Source of the DNA: Burkholderia metallica
GTDB lineage: Bacteria; Pseudomonadota; Gammaproteobacteria; Burkholderiales; Burkholderiaceae
Direction: 5' to 3'
Assembly (NCBI RefSeq): GCF_902832845.1
Contig: NZ_CADFDB010000008.1
Location: forward strand, 186,001-250,000
DNA length: 64,000 nucleotides
In this document: in pieces, positions 1-9,019 of the stretch
Layout of the letters: every line of letters starts with the position of its first letter
Numbering within the stretch: position 1 is the first letter of the stretch
The notes under the pieces: generated by a model
The model's input: the letters and a program-made list of their open reading frames with translations, nothing else
Databases searched by the model: none
Told to the model about the DNA's origin: nothing
Position numbers and translations under genes: made by a program

Positions 1-1704
1 CGCGCGAACGACGCGAACGGCATCGATGCGATCGCGCAGCGCTACGTGTGGTTCGACAAGCATCTCGAGAAGGTGGACCTGCTCGCGGCCGAGACGATCG
101 ACCGCGACGGTGTCGCGCATCCGGTCGGCGCGGACGGCATCCGCGACGTGCAGGAACCGCGCTCGGCGGGCGCGCCGACGTTTCAGGACGGGCTGTTGCG
201 CACGGTCGTGTTTCCCGGCGTCGAAGCCGGGTCGAGCACGCGCGTGGCGTTCCGCAAGACCCGCACGAAGCCGGTCAACCGCGGCTACTTCGGCTACACC
301 GTCGAGCCGTCGCGCGAGCCCGTCGACAGCCAGCGGCTGATCTTCGACGTGCCGGCCGACATGCCGCTGTACGCGGATGCACGCGGCTACGTCGCGCTGG
401 CGCCGGTCACCGCGAACGGCCGCACGCGCTACGAATTCGACTACCGGCACGGCCCGTACGACCGCATCGAGAGCGGTGCGGTGGGCTACGCGACCTACGG
501 CGACCGGCTCGTCGTGTCGACGCTGCCCGACTATGCGGCGTTCGCCGCGCGCTACCGCGACGCGGCCGTCGATCCGGGCGCGGACGATCCGGCCGTCGCG
601 CAACTGGCGCGTACGCTCACCGCGGGCGCCGCCGATCCGCGCGACAAGGCGCGCATCCTGTACGACTGGGTGCAGGCGAACATCCGCTACGTCGGACTGT
701 TTCTCGGCGAAACGGCCGCCGCGCCGCATCGCGTCACGGACATCCTGCGCAACCGCTACGGCGACTGCAAGGATCATGTCGCGCTGTTCGGCGCGCTGCT
801 CGCGGCGGTCGGCATCCGCAGCGAACCGGTGCTGCTCAATCTCGGGGCCGTCTATACGCTGCCGGCGGTGCCCGGTTACGGCGGCGGCGCGATCAATCAT
901 GCGATCACGTGGCTACCCGATCTCGGCCGCTATGCGGATACGACGACGGCCGGCATCGCGTTCGGCTACCTGCCGCCGATCGTGATGGACCGTCCCGCGC
1001 TGCTCGTCGATACGGGCGTGCTGTCGCGCACGCCGGCCACGCAGCCGCGCGCGCGCATCGCGCGGGTCGAGATCGATGCGGCCGGCCCGGGCGCCGCGCG
1101 GTTTCATGCGTACGTCGAGGACGACGGCTGGACGGCCGAACTCGAACGCAACCTGTTTCGCCGTGCGACGCCCGACGCCGTCGCGCAACTCGCGAACGAC
1201 CGTCTGCGGCGAAGCGGGCTGCGCGGGCGCGCGCAATTGTCGACCAGCGACCGGCGCGTGACCGACGGGCCGTTCGACGTGACGATGTCGGGCACGCTCG
1301 ATCATGTCGTGTGGCCCGACGGCACGACCGCGGTGCCCGCGCTGTCGAGCCTGACGGGCGGGATCGCGACGCAGGTCGAAGGCTGGCTGGCCGAACCCGT
1401 GCGCACGCAGCCGTGGGGCTGCATCGGCGGCACGTTCGACGAGACCGGCCAGATCGCGCTGCCGGCCAGCGTCGCGGTGACCGACCTGCCGGCCGATACC
1501 GCCGTGCACGACCGCTTCGTCGACTTCACGTCGCACTACGTATTCGACGCGGCCGCGCGCGTCGTGCAGGTCACGCGGCGCATGACGGCGGATTTCGGCC
1601 GTCAGGTGTGTACGCCGGACGAATTCACGGCGCTGCGCGCGTCGCTCGAACGCATCGAACGCGACACGCAGGCGCAGATCGTCGTGCGGGCGAAAGGGCG
1701 TTGA
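1..1704 (+). CDS. DUF3857 / transglutaminase-like protein, 5' end outside window
   Basis: The frame is open from base 1, so the true start lies upstream; the GTG at 46 is only an internal codon. The N-terminal part looks like a DUF3857 domain. It is followed by a transglutaminase-like core with the expected cysteine (YGDCKDH, Cys codon 766-768), histidine (INHAIT, His codon 898-900) and aspartate (YADTT, Asp codon 937-939). Proteins of this architecture are usually exported or envelope-associated, but their substrates are largely unknown. About 250 residues follow the core, of the beta-rich kind common in this family. The signal peptide cannot be judged because the N-terminus is missing. The family call is firm; the function is not known. 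Confidence 0.85.
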   Translation, partial: RANDANGIDAIAQRYVWFDKHLEKVDLLAAETIDRDGVAHPVGADGIRDVQEPRSAGAPTFQDGLLRTVVFPGVEAGSSTRVAFRKTRTKPVNRGYFGYTVEPSREPVDSQRLIFDVPADMPLYADARGYVALAPVTANGRTRYEFDYRHGPYDRIESGAVGYATYGDRLVVSTLPDYAAFAARYRDAAVDPGADDPAVAQLARTLTAGAADPRDKARILYDWVQANIRYVGLFLGETAAAPHRVTDILRNRYGDCKDHVALFGALLAAVGIRSEPVLLNLGAVYTLPAVPGYGGGAINHAITWLPDLGRYADTTTAGIAFGYLPPIVMDRPALLVDTGVLSRTPATQPRARIARVEIDAAGPGAARFHAYVEDDGWTAELERNLFRRATPDAVAQLANDRLRRSGLRGRAQLSTSDRRVTDGPFDVTMSGTLDHVVWPDGTTAVPALSSLTGGIATQVEGWLAEPVRTQPWGCIGGTFDETGQIALPASVAVTDLPADTAVHDRFVDFTSHYVFDAAARVVQVTRRMTADFGRQVCTPDEFTALRASLERIERDTQAQIVVRAKGR

Positions 1705-1758
1705 ACGGGCAGCGCAAGCGTGCGTGTCGCGTGTGGGCCGCCGGACAGGAGGGACATC

Positions 1759-1926
1759 ATGACGGAACGGGATCACGAGATCGCCGATCTCTCGAAGGAA
1801 TTGCTGGGCCGGATCGTGCAAGGCGCCGTCGCGAGCGGTGCGGTCGTCGATGTGGAGCAGTGCGTGGCGCTCGCCGTGCAGTGCGCGACGGCGTTGATCG
1901 ACAGGTTGGACGCGCGCACCGACTGA
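1759..1926 (+). CDS. small conserved-looking hypothetical protein (55 aa)
   Basis: The ATG at 1759 has a good Shine-Dalgarno (AGGAGGG, about 1748-1754), better than the upstream GTG at 1720. The product is short and mostly helical, with two cysteines in the second half (EQC and VQC) and a hydrophobic amphipathic stretch. There is no signal peptide or recognised domain. It lies 54 bp behind the DUF3857 gene on the same strand, so it may be the last gene of that transcript. I do not recognise a family. The strong ribosome site is the main reason for calling it a gene. Confidence 0.6.
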   Translation: MTERDHEIADLSKELLGRIVQGAVASGAVVDVEQCVALAVQCATALIDRLDARTD

Positions 1927-2045
1927 GTACTGCATTGCCGCGCGGCGGTGGGCCGGGAGAGGCCGGACCACGGACGCGACGCGACCGCGGCCGGCATCAC
2001 GCATCACGCATGACGCGTGACGCGTGACGCGCCCCGCGTCCCGCT

Positions 2046-3095
2046 TCACGCGTCGACTCGCACCTCGCCGTCCGCGCGCACCGCACCCGGCGGCTTGCCG
2101 ACCACGCGCTTGAACGCGCGGCTGAAGGCGGCGAGCGAGCCGTAGCCGAGCCGGTACGCGACGGCCTCGATCGTCTCGCGGTCGCGCGTGATCCATTGCG
2201 CGGCGAGCCGCATCCGCAGTTCGGTCAGATAGCGCACGGGCGTCATGCCGGTGGCCGCGAGAAAGCGTTCGGCGAACACCGAACGCGACACGCCTGCTTC
2301 GGTCGCGAGTTCCGCCACACTCCAGTTGCGCCCCGGGTCGCGATGCAGCGCGACGATCGCGCGACCGAGCTTCGGCTCGCGCAGCGCCTGCACCCAGCCC
2401 GCCGCGTCGCCGCATCCGCACTCGACCCAGCCGCGCACGATGAACGCCGCGACCACGTCCGCGAGCCGCGCGAGGATGCCCGCGAAGCCCGCGCGCGCCG
2501 AGCACGCTTCGCGCTCCATCGCGTCGAGCATCGGGCGGATCTCCGGGTAGCGCGCGAGCAGCGTGCCGACGTGCATCAACTCCGGCATCGTGCCGACCAG
2601 CGGCTGCATGCCGCCGAGATCGAGCTCCATGCACGCGCTGAAGATCAGCGCGTCGCCGGCGCCCGGCTCGGTCGTCGCGCCGGGTGCCGGCGACGTGCCG
2701 GTCGACGCCACCGACGCGACCGTGTCGCAGATCTTCGCGACCTCGAAGCCGTTGATCTCGCGACACGGCGCATCGGGGTCGGATACCAGCGCGTGCATCC
2801 CGCCGTGCGGCAGCAGGATCGCGTCGCCGGCCTCGAGCCGCATCGTGTCGCCCGACGCATTGCGCAGCAGCACGGGCCCGCGCCCGACGAAATGGAACTG
2901 CGCGCGGCCCGTCACATGGCCGAAGTTCAGCCCGAACGGCCGCGCGACCTGGATGCGGCGGTACTGCACGCCGCTCAGGCGCATCCCCAGCAGCAACTCG
3001 CTGACGAGGTCGTGCGCGTCGGGGATGGGAGGGAGCAGGGGCTCGGACATTTTGAGATTCGGACGATCGATCAACAAGAGCGGATTGTATGTCAT
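2046..3095 (-). CDS. AraC-family transcriptional regulator with cupin sensor domain
   Basis: The N-terminal half is a cupin-type ligand-binding domain (motifs VGRGPVLLR and LEAGDAILLPHGGMHAL, about residues 70-105). The last roughly 100 residues form a double helix-turn-helix of the AraC/XylS type (SVAELATEAGVSRSVFAERF, then the second helix pair ending YGSLAAFSRAFKRVVGKPPGAVR). The start at 3095 is preceded by AGGA at suitable spacing; a second ATG at 3050 is also possible. It is transcribed away from the DHA1 efflux gene at 3166. In this common arrangement the regulator controls the neighbouring pump, which is inference here. The effector is unknown. Confidence 0.9.
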   Translation of the reverse strand: MTYNPLLLIDRPNLKMSEPLLPPIPDAHDLVSELLLGMRLSGVQYRRIQVARPFGLNFGHVTGRAQFHFVGRGPVLLRNASGDTMRLEAGDAILLPHGGMHALVSDPDAPCREINGFEVAKICDTVASVASTGTSPAPGATTEPGAGDALIFSACMELDLGGMQPLVGTMPELMHVGTLLARYPEIRPMLDAMEREACSARAGFAGILARLADVVAAFIVRGWVECGCGDAAGWVQALREPKLGRAIVALHRDPGRNWSVAELATEAGVSRSVFAERFLAATGMTPVRYLTELRMRLAAQWITRDRETIEAVAYRLGYGSLAAFSRAFKRVVGKPPGAVRADGEVRVDA

Positions 3096-3165
3096 AGACC
3101 GTCCTGATGTGGTTCCTTACGATACGCTCTCGTCAGTATTTTCCCTAACCGACACGGAACCCCGC

Positions 3166-4377
3166 ATGAATCCCGGAACCTCCACGGCCGCCTCGACGGC
3201 GGCCCCCCGCGAACCGGCCTGGGGCGCGGTATTCGCGATGACGCTCGGCGTCTTCGGGCTCGTCACCGCCGAATTCCTGCCCGCCAGCCTGCTGACGCCG
3301 ATGGCCGAGAGTCTCGGCGTGACCGAAGGCGTGGCCGGGCAGGCCGTCACGGCCACCGCGACGGTCGCGCTCGTCACGAGCCTGCTGATCTCGGCGCTGA
3401 CGCGCACGATCGACCGGCGGCGCGTGCTGCTCGTGTTCTCGCTGCTGCTCGTCGCATCGAACCTGGCCGTCGCGTTCGCGCCCAACCTCGCGATGCTGCT
3501 GGTCGGCCGCGTCGTGCTCGGCGTCGCGCTCGGCGGTTTCTGGACGATGGCGACGGCCACCGCGATGCGGCTCGTGCCCACGGCGATGGTGCCGCGCGCG
3601 CTGTCGATCGTCTTCAGCGGCGTGGCGGTCGCCACCATCGCGTCCGCGCCGATGGGCAGCTACTTCGGACACCTGATCGGCTGGCGCAACGTGTTCCTGA
3701 TCGCGGCCGTGCTCGGCGGCCTCGCGTTCGTGTCGCAGGTCGTCACGCTGCCGTCGATGCCGCCGAGCGGCACGACGCGGCTGCGCACGCTTATCGACGT
3801 GCTGCGCCGGCCGACCGTCGGCCTCGGGATGTTCGCGACGATCCTCGTGTTCACCGGGCATTTCGCGTTCTTCACGTATCTGCGGCCGTTTCTCGAACAG
3901 GTCGCGGGCGTCGGCGTGAACGGGCTGTCGGCGATCCTGCTCGGCTACGGCATCGCGAACTTCGTCGGCACGTCGCTCGCCGGCCGCGTGCTCGAACACC
4001 GGTTGCGGCCGATGCTGATCGGGATGCCCGCGCTGATGGTCGTGCTCGGCGTCGCGCTCGTCGCGCTCGGCCGCGCGCCGATGGTCGACGCGGTGCTCGT
4101 CGCGTTGTGGGGGATGGCGTTCGGCGGCGTGCCCGTCGCGTGGTCGACGTGGGTCACGCGCACCGTGCCGGATGAAGCCGAGAGCGCGGGCGGCCTGATC
4201 GTCGCGGCGATCCAGCTCGCGATCGCGACGGGCGCGGCGGCCGGCGGCGTCGTGTTCGACGCGAACGGTGCGGCCGGCGTGTTCGTGGCCGCCGCCGTCG
4301 TGCTGGCCGTCGCGGTCGCGACGATCGTGACCGGCGTGCCGAAGCGCGTCGGCGTGGCGTCCGCGCTGGCGGAGTGA
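3166..4377 (+). CDS. DHA1-family MFS efflux transporter
   Basis: This is a 403-residue membrane protein with about 12 hydrophobic segments and the N-terminal pattern VTAEFLPASLLTPMA seen in the purine-nucleoside/drug exporter branch (NepI-like) of the major facilitator superfamily. The motif-A-like loop TRTIDRRRVLL between segments 2 and 3 and the motif VGRVVLGVALGGFW around segment 4 are visible. The open frame runs far upstream, but only the ATG at 3166 starts a credible N-terminus (short polar tail, then the first membrane segment). It is likely a proton-driven exporter. The substrate cannot be read from the sequence. The divergent AraC gene is the likely regulator. Confidence 0.88.
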   Translation: MNPGTSTAASTAAPREPAWGAVFAMTLGVFGLVTAEFLPASLLTPMAESLGVTEGVAGQAVTATATVALVTSLLISALTRTIDRRRVLLVFSLLLVASNLAVAFAPNLAMLLVGRVVLGVALGGFWTMATATAMRLVPTAMVPRALSIVFSGVAVATIASAPMGSYFGHLIGWRNVFLIAAVLGGLAFVSQVVTLPSMPPSGTTRLRTLIDVLRRPTVGLGMFATILVFTGHFAFFTYLRPFLEQVAGVGVNGLSAILLGYGIANFVGTSLAGRVLEHRLRPMLIGMPALMVVLGVALVALGRAPMVDAVLVALWGMAFGGVPVAWSTWVTRTVPDEAESAGGLIVAAIQLAIATGAAAGGVVFDANGAAGVFVAAAVVLAVAVATIVTGVPKRVGVASALAE

Positions 4378-4382
4378 TCGGC

Positions 4383-4408
4383 ACCGGCGGGCCGCCCGGC
4401 CCGCCGGT
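4383..4408. terminator. strong hairpin between convergent genes
   Basis: There are perfect 12-base inverted arms (ACCGGCGGGCCG / CGGCCCGCCGGT) around two bases, so about 11 bp of stem in practice. The hairpin sits between the convergent MFS and XRE genes and touches the stop of the latter. There is no T-tract on either strand, so it may act as a bidirectional structural stop rather than a classical intrinsic terminator. Confidence 0.55.
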
Positions 4409-5253
4409 CAGCGCAGCGGTGCGTGCGCGTCGAGCAGTTGCCGGTGGCGTGCTTCGGTCGCATCGTCGGCGGGGAACATGCACTCCATGCGCAGTTCCTG
4501 CGCGGCGGCGCTTTGCGGCGTGCCCACCGTCGTGACCAGCGAGAAGTAACGCAGCACGACGCCTTCGTGCACGAAGCCGATCGGGATGACCGGCAGCGAC
4601 GGCGCGGCGGCCGGCGCCGGCGGCGTGTTCCAGTCGCGCGGCGCGTCGGGGCTGGCGAGCAGGTCGTCGAGCAATTGCCGGGTTTCATCGTCGAGCACGC
4701 GGCCGACCGATTCCCGATGCACGCGCTGCAGCAGGCTGCGCGACACCGACTCCCAGTCGGCGAGGAACGGCCGCATGCCGTGCGGATCGAACATCAGGCG
4801 CAGCAGGTTGCGCGGGCCGTCGCGCGCGGCCATGTCGATGAAGCAGCCGAAAAAGCGCGGCGCCGCCTCGTTGGTCATCAGCACGTTCCAGTGGCGGTCC
4901 ATCACGATCGCCGGAAACGGCTCGTGCTGGCGCACGACCCGTTCGAGCGCGCGGATCACGCCGTGCATCTCCCGCGCATCCCACGGCGCTTCCGAATACA
5001 CCGGCGCATAGCCGGCCGCGAGCAGCAGCGCGTTGCGCTCGCGCAGCGGCACGTCCAGCGTCTGCGCGAGCGTCAGCAGCGTGTCGCGGCCCGGCACGCT
5101 GCGTCCGCTTTCGATGAAGCTGATCTGGCGCTGCGAGATCCCCGCATCGAGCGACAGGCCGAGCTGGCTCACGCCGCGCACGTCGCGCCAGTAGCGCAGC
5201 AACCGGCCCAGTTCGTGCGGCGGCGTGTGCGGATCGCGGCGGCTGGCGTTCAT
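4408..5253 (-). CDS. XRE-family regulator with MmyB-like ligand-binding domain
   Basis: An N-terminal helix-turn-helix of the XRE type (about residues 12-70, core SLDAGISQRQISFIESGRSVP) is followed by a roughly 170-residue domain of the MmyB-like type (FPAIVMDRHWNVLMTNEAAPRFF ... NLLRLMFDPHGMRP). That PAS-like sensor fold is found in actinobacterial and proteobacterial regulators of this size. It lies 51 bp downstream of the carboxymuconolactone-decarboxylase-like gene on the same strand, so the two may be co-transcribed. Members often control a nearby oxidoreductase or peroxidase-like gene; a role in controlling 5305-5862 is inference. Confidence 0.88.
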   Translation of the reverse strand: MNASRRDPHTPPHELGRLLRYWRDVRGVSQLGLSLDAGISQRQISFIESGRSVPGRDTLLTLAQTLDVPLRERNALLLAAGYAPVYSEAPWDAREMHGVIRALERVVRQHEPFPAIVMDRHWNVLMTNEAAPRFFGCFIDMAARDGPRNLLRLMFDPHGMRPFLADWESVSRSLLQRVHRESVGRVLDDETRQLLDDLLASPDAPRDWNTPPAPAAAPSLPVIPIGFVHEGVVLRYFSLVTTVGTPQSAAAQELRMECMFPADDATEARHRQLLDAHAPLR

Positions 5254-5304
5254 CGTGCCTTCTCCCTGGGTGTTCCGTGAGCGATGCGATCGACTCTACC
5301 GGAC

Positions 5305-5862
5305 TCACGCGGCGTTCGCCCGCCACGCGAATGCGTCGAACGGCGCTTCGAGCGCGGGCCGCGCGACGCTGCCGACGTAGTTCGTGATCGTCGAAGCGGC
5401 CACCACCGCGATCACTTCCAGCAACTGTTCGGCCGTGAAGCCGGCGTCGAAGAACGCCTGCCGGTCGGCATCGGCCAGCCGGCCGCGGGTGTCGATCAGC
5501 CTGCGCGCGGTGGCCGACAGCGCGGCCAGCGTCGCGTCGCCGGGCAGGCCGCCGCGCCGGATCGCGTCGACGTCGGCGTGGGTCACACCCTGTTTCAACG
5601 CAAGCGCGGTATGGAACGCGACCGGCCATTCGCTCGCGTTCGCGACCGCGTTGGTGAGCAGCAGCGTCTGGATCTGCGGCTCGGTGAGGCTGCTTGCGTG
5701 CACGCGCTCGAACAGCCCGATGAAGCCGTTGATCAGCACCGGCGACGCGGCCATGGCCGCCGCGACGTTCGGGATCACGCCGAAGGTCTGCTGGAGTTGC
5801 TGGAGGACGGGCCTGGATGCGGCCGGCGCCGAGTCGATCGTATGAAGCGGATAGGCGGACAT
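5305..5862 (-). CDS. carboxymuconolactone decarboxylase / AhpD-like family protein
   Basis: This is a 185-residue protein of the CMD/AhpD alkylhydroperoxidase-like fold (LQQTFGVIPNVAAAMAASPVLINGFIGLF, then TLLLTNAVANASEWPVAFHT). The position where AhpD-type enzymes carry a CxxC pair reads NASEWPVAFHT and has no cysteines, so classical thiol peroxidase activity is not expected. The start at 5862 is the first ATG that fits the family; the longer open frame upstream overlaps the neighbouring gene. It probably forms a unit with the XRE regulator behind it. The substrate is unknown. Confidence 0.85.
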   Translation of the reverse strand: MSAYPLHTIDSAPAASRPVLQQLQQTFGVIPNVAAAMAASPVLINGFIGLFERVHASSLTEPQIQTLLLTNAVANASEWPVAFHTALALKQGVTHADVDAIRRGGLPGDATLAALSATARRLIDTRGRLADADRQAFFDAGFTAEQLLEVIAVVAASTITNYVGSVARPALEAPFDAFAWRANAA

Positions 5863-5993
5863 GGTGTCTCCGGGTGACGCGCGCCGCCGGCATGGCGGCG
5901 CGACACCCGAAGCGTAGGCGCGGCCGTGTCGCGCGCCAATTACATGCGATGTCATCGTGCGGTGCGCGCGAGGCCGGCCGTCGCGCGTAGCGG

Positions 5994-6755
5994 TCAACCG
6001 CCTTGCCGGATCATCTCCGCGAGCGTATTCATCGCCTGCAGGTACGGATACGGCCCGTGGCTGATGCGGGCCACGCCGCATTGCGCGAATTCGGCGAGCG
6101 TCGGCGTGGCCGCGACGCGCATCACGTTCACCGGCAGCGGCGACGCGGCCGTCAGCGCGCGAATGAGCGCCGGCGAGCGCAGCCCGGGCACGAACAGGCC
6201 GTCGGCGCCGGCCGCGGCGTACGCGTGCGCGCGGGCCAGCGCGGCGTCGAGCAGGCGCTCGTCGTGCGTGTCGGCCGGCGCCTTGAAGAACACGTCGGAC
6301 CGCGCGTTGATGAAGTAATTCGCGCCCGCGCGATCCGCGGCTTGCCGTGCGGCCGCGAGGCGGGCCGCTGCCGCGTCGACGTCGCGCAATTCGCCCGTCG
6401 CCGGGAAGCTGTCTTCGAGATTGCAGCCGACCGCGCCGGCCTCGATGCTCAGTGCGATCGTTTCGCCGACGTCCTCCGGCCGCTCGCCGTATCCGCTTTC
6501 GAGATCGACGGAGACGGGCAGGTCGGTCGCGCGCGTGATCCGTGCGAGCACTTCCATCATCAGCGCACGCGGCATCTGCTCGCCGTCGACGAAGCCGTTG
6601 GCTGCCGCGACGGACCAACTGCCGGTGGCCAGCGCGACGGCGCCCGCGTCGGCCGCCGTGCGCGCGCTGCCGGCGTCCCACACGTTGAACAACGCCAGCG
6701 GCTGGCCCGCGCGGTGAAGCGACCGGAAATACTCACCTTTGTCATTGCTGCTCAT
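5994..6755 (-). CDS. isocitrate lyase / PEP mutase-family protein
   Basis: This 253-residue protein has the TIM-barrel fold of the phosphoenolpyruvate mutase/isocitrate lyase superfamily. Recognisable parts are the N-terminal LFNVWDAGSARTAADAG, the metal-binding acidic motif SVDLESGYG and the VGCNLEDS strand. Reactions in this family form or break C-C or C-P bonds next to a carboxylate with Mg2+. The short versions found in such accessory operons have no assigned substrate. Its ATG overlaps the stop of the upstream enoyl-reductase-like gene (ATGA), so translation is probably coupled. It likely belongs to the regulon of the divergent TetR protein. Confidence 0.85.
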   Translation of the reverse strand: MSSNDKGEYFRSLHRAGQPLALFNVWDAGSARTAADAGAVALATGSWSVAAANGFVDGEQMPRALMMEVLARITRATDLPVSVDLESGYGERPEDVGETIALSIEAGAVGCNLEDSFPATGELRDVDAAAARLAAARQAADRAGANYFINARSDVFFKAPADTHDERLLDAALARAHAYAAAGADGLFVPGLRSPALIRALTAASPLPVNVMRVAATPTLAEFAQCGVARISHGPYPYLQAMNTLAEMIRQGG

Positions 6756-7798
6756 GCTTGCTCCTCGTTGTGGAAAACCGGATCGGTCGTCGTGCCGAAC
6801 GATACTGCCACCGAATCGAGCGCCGCGAGGAAATCGCGTGCGTCGAACAGCTCGCCGAGACTGCGCACGCCGCCCGATACCACGGTGTCACCCGTGACCA
6901 CGCGCACGGCCGCTTCGACGATGATCGGTGCGCTGACCGCGTAGATGTCGCGCCCGGACGCCGTCGCGCGGTGCGTCGTACCGTGCTGCACGACGATCGC
7001 GTCCATTGCGAACTGCTGCGCCGAGCGGCCCAGCACGTCGGTCGGCACGGGCGGCGGCGTGGCCGCATCGCGCACGTCGCGCAGCGCGCGCGTGGCGAGC
7101 CACGATTCGATCGTATCGATGCGCAGATGGCGCGACAGCGTCATCACTTCCGAAAACGGCAGCAGCGTCACGTCGACGCGGCCGATCGGCGGCGGGAACG
7201 GCCACGCGCGTTCGCGTGCGGCCGACGGCACCGGCATCGGCTTGCCGTCCTTTTGCACGAGCCGCACCGCGCGGTTGCGCTCGCCCGTCACGCGCGTGCC
7301 GCGGGTCGGGTGCCAGCGATCGAGCCCCGTCGCGACATCGACGCGCTCGATCGGCCGGTTCGTGTCCGCGACGGCGGTCACGAGCAGGTCGGCAAGGCCG
7401 CCGTAGAACGCCGCGGCCGGCACGACGGTCACGCCCACGGCGCGCGCCCGGGTATCGCAGTGTTCGGCCAGCGCCAGCACCGACGGTTGTTCGGCGCTCA
7501 GGTCGAGATACGGGATGCCGGCCCGCAGCGCGGCGTCGGCCAGCGGCAGCGCGGTGTCGAGGAACGGGCCCGCGCAGTTGATCACCGCATCGGCGCCGCG
7601 GAGCGCGGCGTCGAGTGCGGCCGGATCGTCGACCGCGGCGACGCGTGCGGTTGCCGGATCGCCGCCCGCTTGCGCGAGCCGTGCGGCGTCGCGGCCGATG
7701 CGGATCGCGCCCAGGCCGCGCCGCGCCAGTTCCGCGACGACGAACCGGCCGGTGTGGCCCGTCGCGCCATAGACTGCAACCGTCATTCGATCGTCCAT
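6752..7798 (-). CDS. saccharopine-dehydrogenase-like / trans-acting enoyl reductase-family protein
   Basis: The N-terminal Rossmann motif YGATGHTGRFVVAEL and the layout resemble the NAD(P)-binding saccharopine dehydrogenase-like superfamily, which includes trans-acting enoyl reductases. The frame stays open up to 7855, but the ATG at 7798 (MDDRM) is chosen because the TetR-operator-like repeats at 7812-7843 would otherwise lie inside the gene. It probably reduces or oxidises a small carbonyl or enoyl substrate with NAD(P)H. The actual substrate is unknown. It is first in a two-gene operon with the PEP-mutase-like gene and is divergent from the TetR gene at 7911. Confidence 0.82.
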   Translation of the reverse strand: MDDRMTVAVYGATGHTGRFVVAELARRGLGAIRIGRDAARLAQAGGDPATARVAAVDDPAALDAALRGADAVINCAGPFLDTALPLADAALRAGIPYLDLSAEQPSVLALAEHCDTRARAVGVTVVPAAAFYGGLADLLVTAVADTNRPIERVDVATGLDRWHPTRGTRVTGERNRAVRLVQKDGKPMPVPSAARERAWPFPPPIGRVDVTLLPFSEVMTLSRHLRIDTIESWLATRALRDVRDAATPPPVPTDVLGRSAQQFAMDAIVVQHGTTHRATASGRDIYAVSAPIIVEAAVRVVTGDTVVSGGVRSLGELFDARDFLAALDSVAVSFGTTTDPVFHNEEQA

Positions 7799-7811
7799 GA
7801 TCCACTCGGAT

Positions 7812-7843
7812 ACAGAACGGTCTGTTTTATAGTACAGACCTGT
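7812..7843. promoter_or_regulatory. candidate TetR operator, two palindromes
   Basis: There are two adjacent dyads. ACAGA/TCTGT flank four bases at 7812-7825, and ACAG/CTGT flank two bases at 7834-7843. They share the half-site ACAG(A) and sit between the enoyl-reductase-like and TetR genes, where an autoregulatory TetR protein would bind. Confidence 0.55.
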
Positions 7844-7910
7844 AGCGTGCGTCAAGCACGCGGTGCTATGATCCGGTCACTGTTGCAGTGCGGGCGGCCG
7901 TCACGGCCGA

Positions 7911-8510
7911 ATGGGGATGAGAAAGGAAACGGGTACACCAGCGAGCGCGCCCGATACGCGCGAACGCATTCTGCAAACGGCCAGCGAGCTGTTCTACCGG
8001 GAGGGCACGCGCGCGGTCGGCGTGGACCTGATCGTCGCGCAGGCGGGCGTCGCGAAGACGAGCCTCTATCGGCATTTCGCGACGAAGGACGACCTGATCG
8101 AAGCGTTCCTGCTGCGCGAGGACGCCGATTTCTGGGCGCATTGGGATGCGGTGGCCGCGCAGTACCGGCGCACGCCGCGCGAGGAGCTGGATGCGCAACT
8201 GCAATGGATCGGCGAACGCATTGCGCGCCCCGGCTATCGCGGCTGCCCGCAGATCAACATCGCCGCCGAATACGCGGACGGCAACCATCCGGCCCGCAAG
8301 GTCGCCGTCGCGCACAAGCAGGAACTGCGGCGCCGGCTGACGGAGCTGGGGGGCGCGTTGGGGCTCGACGAACCGGAGACCTTCGCATTGCGGCTCGCGA
8401 CGGTCATCGACGGGGCGCTCAGCAGCGGGCGTGCGCTGCACGAGTACGGGCCCGTGCGTTTCCTGCAGGAATTCGCGCAGCTGCTGCTGCCGAAGAAGGG
8501 CCGGAAGTAA
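7911..8510 (+). CDS. TetR/AcrR-family transcriptional regulator
   Basis: This 199-residue protein has a canonical TetR helix-turn-helix in the first 60 residues (RERILQTASELFYREG, then AGVAKTSLYRHFATKDDLI). The all-helical C-terminal ligand domain contains the motif GCPQINIAAEYADGNHPAR, typical of the subfamily that responds to small organic molecules. ATGs at 7911 and 7917 are both possible; neither has a strong ribosome site. It is divergent from the enoyl-reductase-like/PEP-mutase-like operon, which it very likely represses through the dyads at 7812-7843. Confidence 0.9.
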   Translation: MGMRKETGTPASAPDTRERILQTASELFYREGTRAVGVDLIVAQAGVAKTSLYRHFATKDDLIEAFLLREDADFWAHWDAVAAQYRRTPREELDAQLQWIGERIARPGYRGCPQINIAAEYADGNHPARKVAVAHKQELRRRLTELGGALGLDEPETFALRLATVIDGALSSGRALHEYGPVRFLQEFAQLLLPKKGRK

Positions 8511-8532
8511 GCGGCACGCGGCTCGGTGCCGC
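8511..8532. terminator. hairpin between convergent tetR and marR genes
   Basis: Inverted arms GCGGCAC / GTGCCGC (7 bp, 8-base loop) fill the short gap between the two convergent stops. There is no T-tract, so the call is structural. Confidence 0.4.
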
Positions 8533-8540
8533 GCGCCGCG

Positions 8541-9008
8541 TCAGTCGCGCGAACCCGGATCGACCGACAGCGTGCGCAACTGGCCGCGCAACTGGTCGAC
8601 TTCGCCCGGCGCGAAAGGCTGCTCGATCTCGGCATGCGTGCGCTGCCACACCGGGAATGCTTCGGCGAGCAGCGCGTGGCCGGCGGGCGTCAGTTCGAGC
8701 AGCCGGCTGCGCCGGTCGTCCGGGTCCTGCACGATCGTGACGAGGCCGCGCCGCTCGAGCGGCTTCAGCGCGGCCGTGAGCGTGGTGCGGTCCATCGCGA
8801 GCAGCGACGCGACCGATTTCATCGGCGCCGGCTGCGGCCGGTTCAACGACATCAGCAGCGAAAACTGGCCGTTGGTCAGATCCAGCGGGCGCAGCGCATC
8901 GTCGAAGATCCGCGCGAGGTTGCGCGCCGCGCGCTGCATGTGCAGGCACAGGCAGCAATCGCGCACCATCAGCGTCGTCTCGAAGGGGAGCATTTCTTTT
9001 CGTGCCAT
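8541..9008 (-). CDS. MarR-family transcriptional regulator
   Basis: This 155-residue protein has a winged-helix core (SVASLLAMDRTTLTAALKPLERRGLVTIVQDPDDRRSRLLELTPAG, about residues 65-110); DPDDRRSR is the DNA-contacting wing motif of MarR proteins. The N-terminus carries three cysteines in a short span (DCCLCLHM, about residues 17-24), which could act as a redox or metal switch. That idea is inference. It is divergent from the YCII and GST genes, with a perfect palindrome between them, consistent with repression of a detoxification unit. Confidence 0.92.
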   Translation of the reverse strand: MARKEMLPFETTLMVRDCCLCLHMQRAARNLARIFDDALRPLDLTNGQFSLLMSLNRPQPAPMKSVASLLAMDRTTLTAALKPLERRGLVTIVQDPDDRRSRLLELTPAGHALLAEAFPVWQRTHAEIEQPFAPGEVDQLRGQLRTLSVDPGSRD

Positions 9009-9019
9009 GTTGCAATTGT

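Noticed and set aside
2563-3165. 200-codon N-terminal extension of the efflux pump
   Set aside because: Overlaps the divergent AraC gene and its promoter; the ATG at 3166 gives a normal MFS N-terminus.
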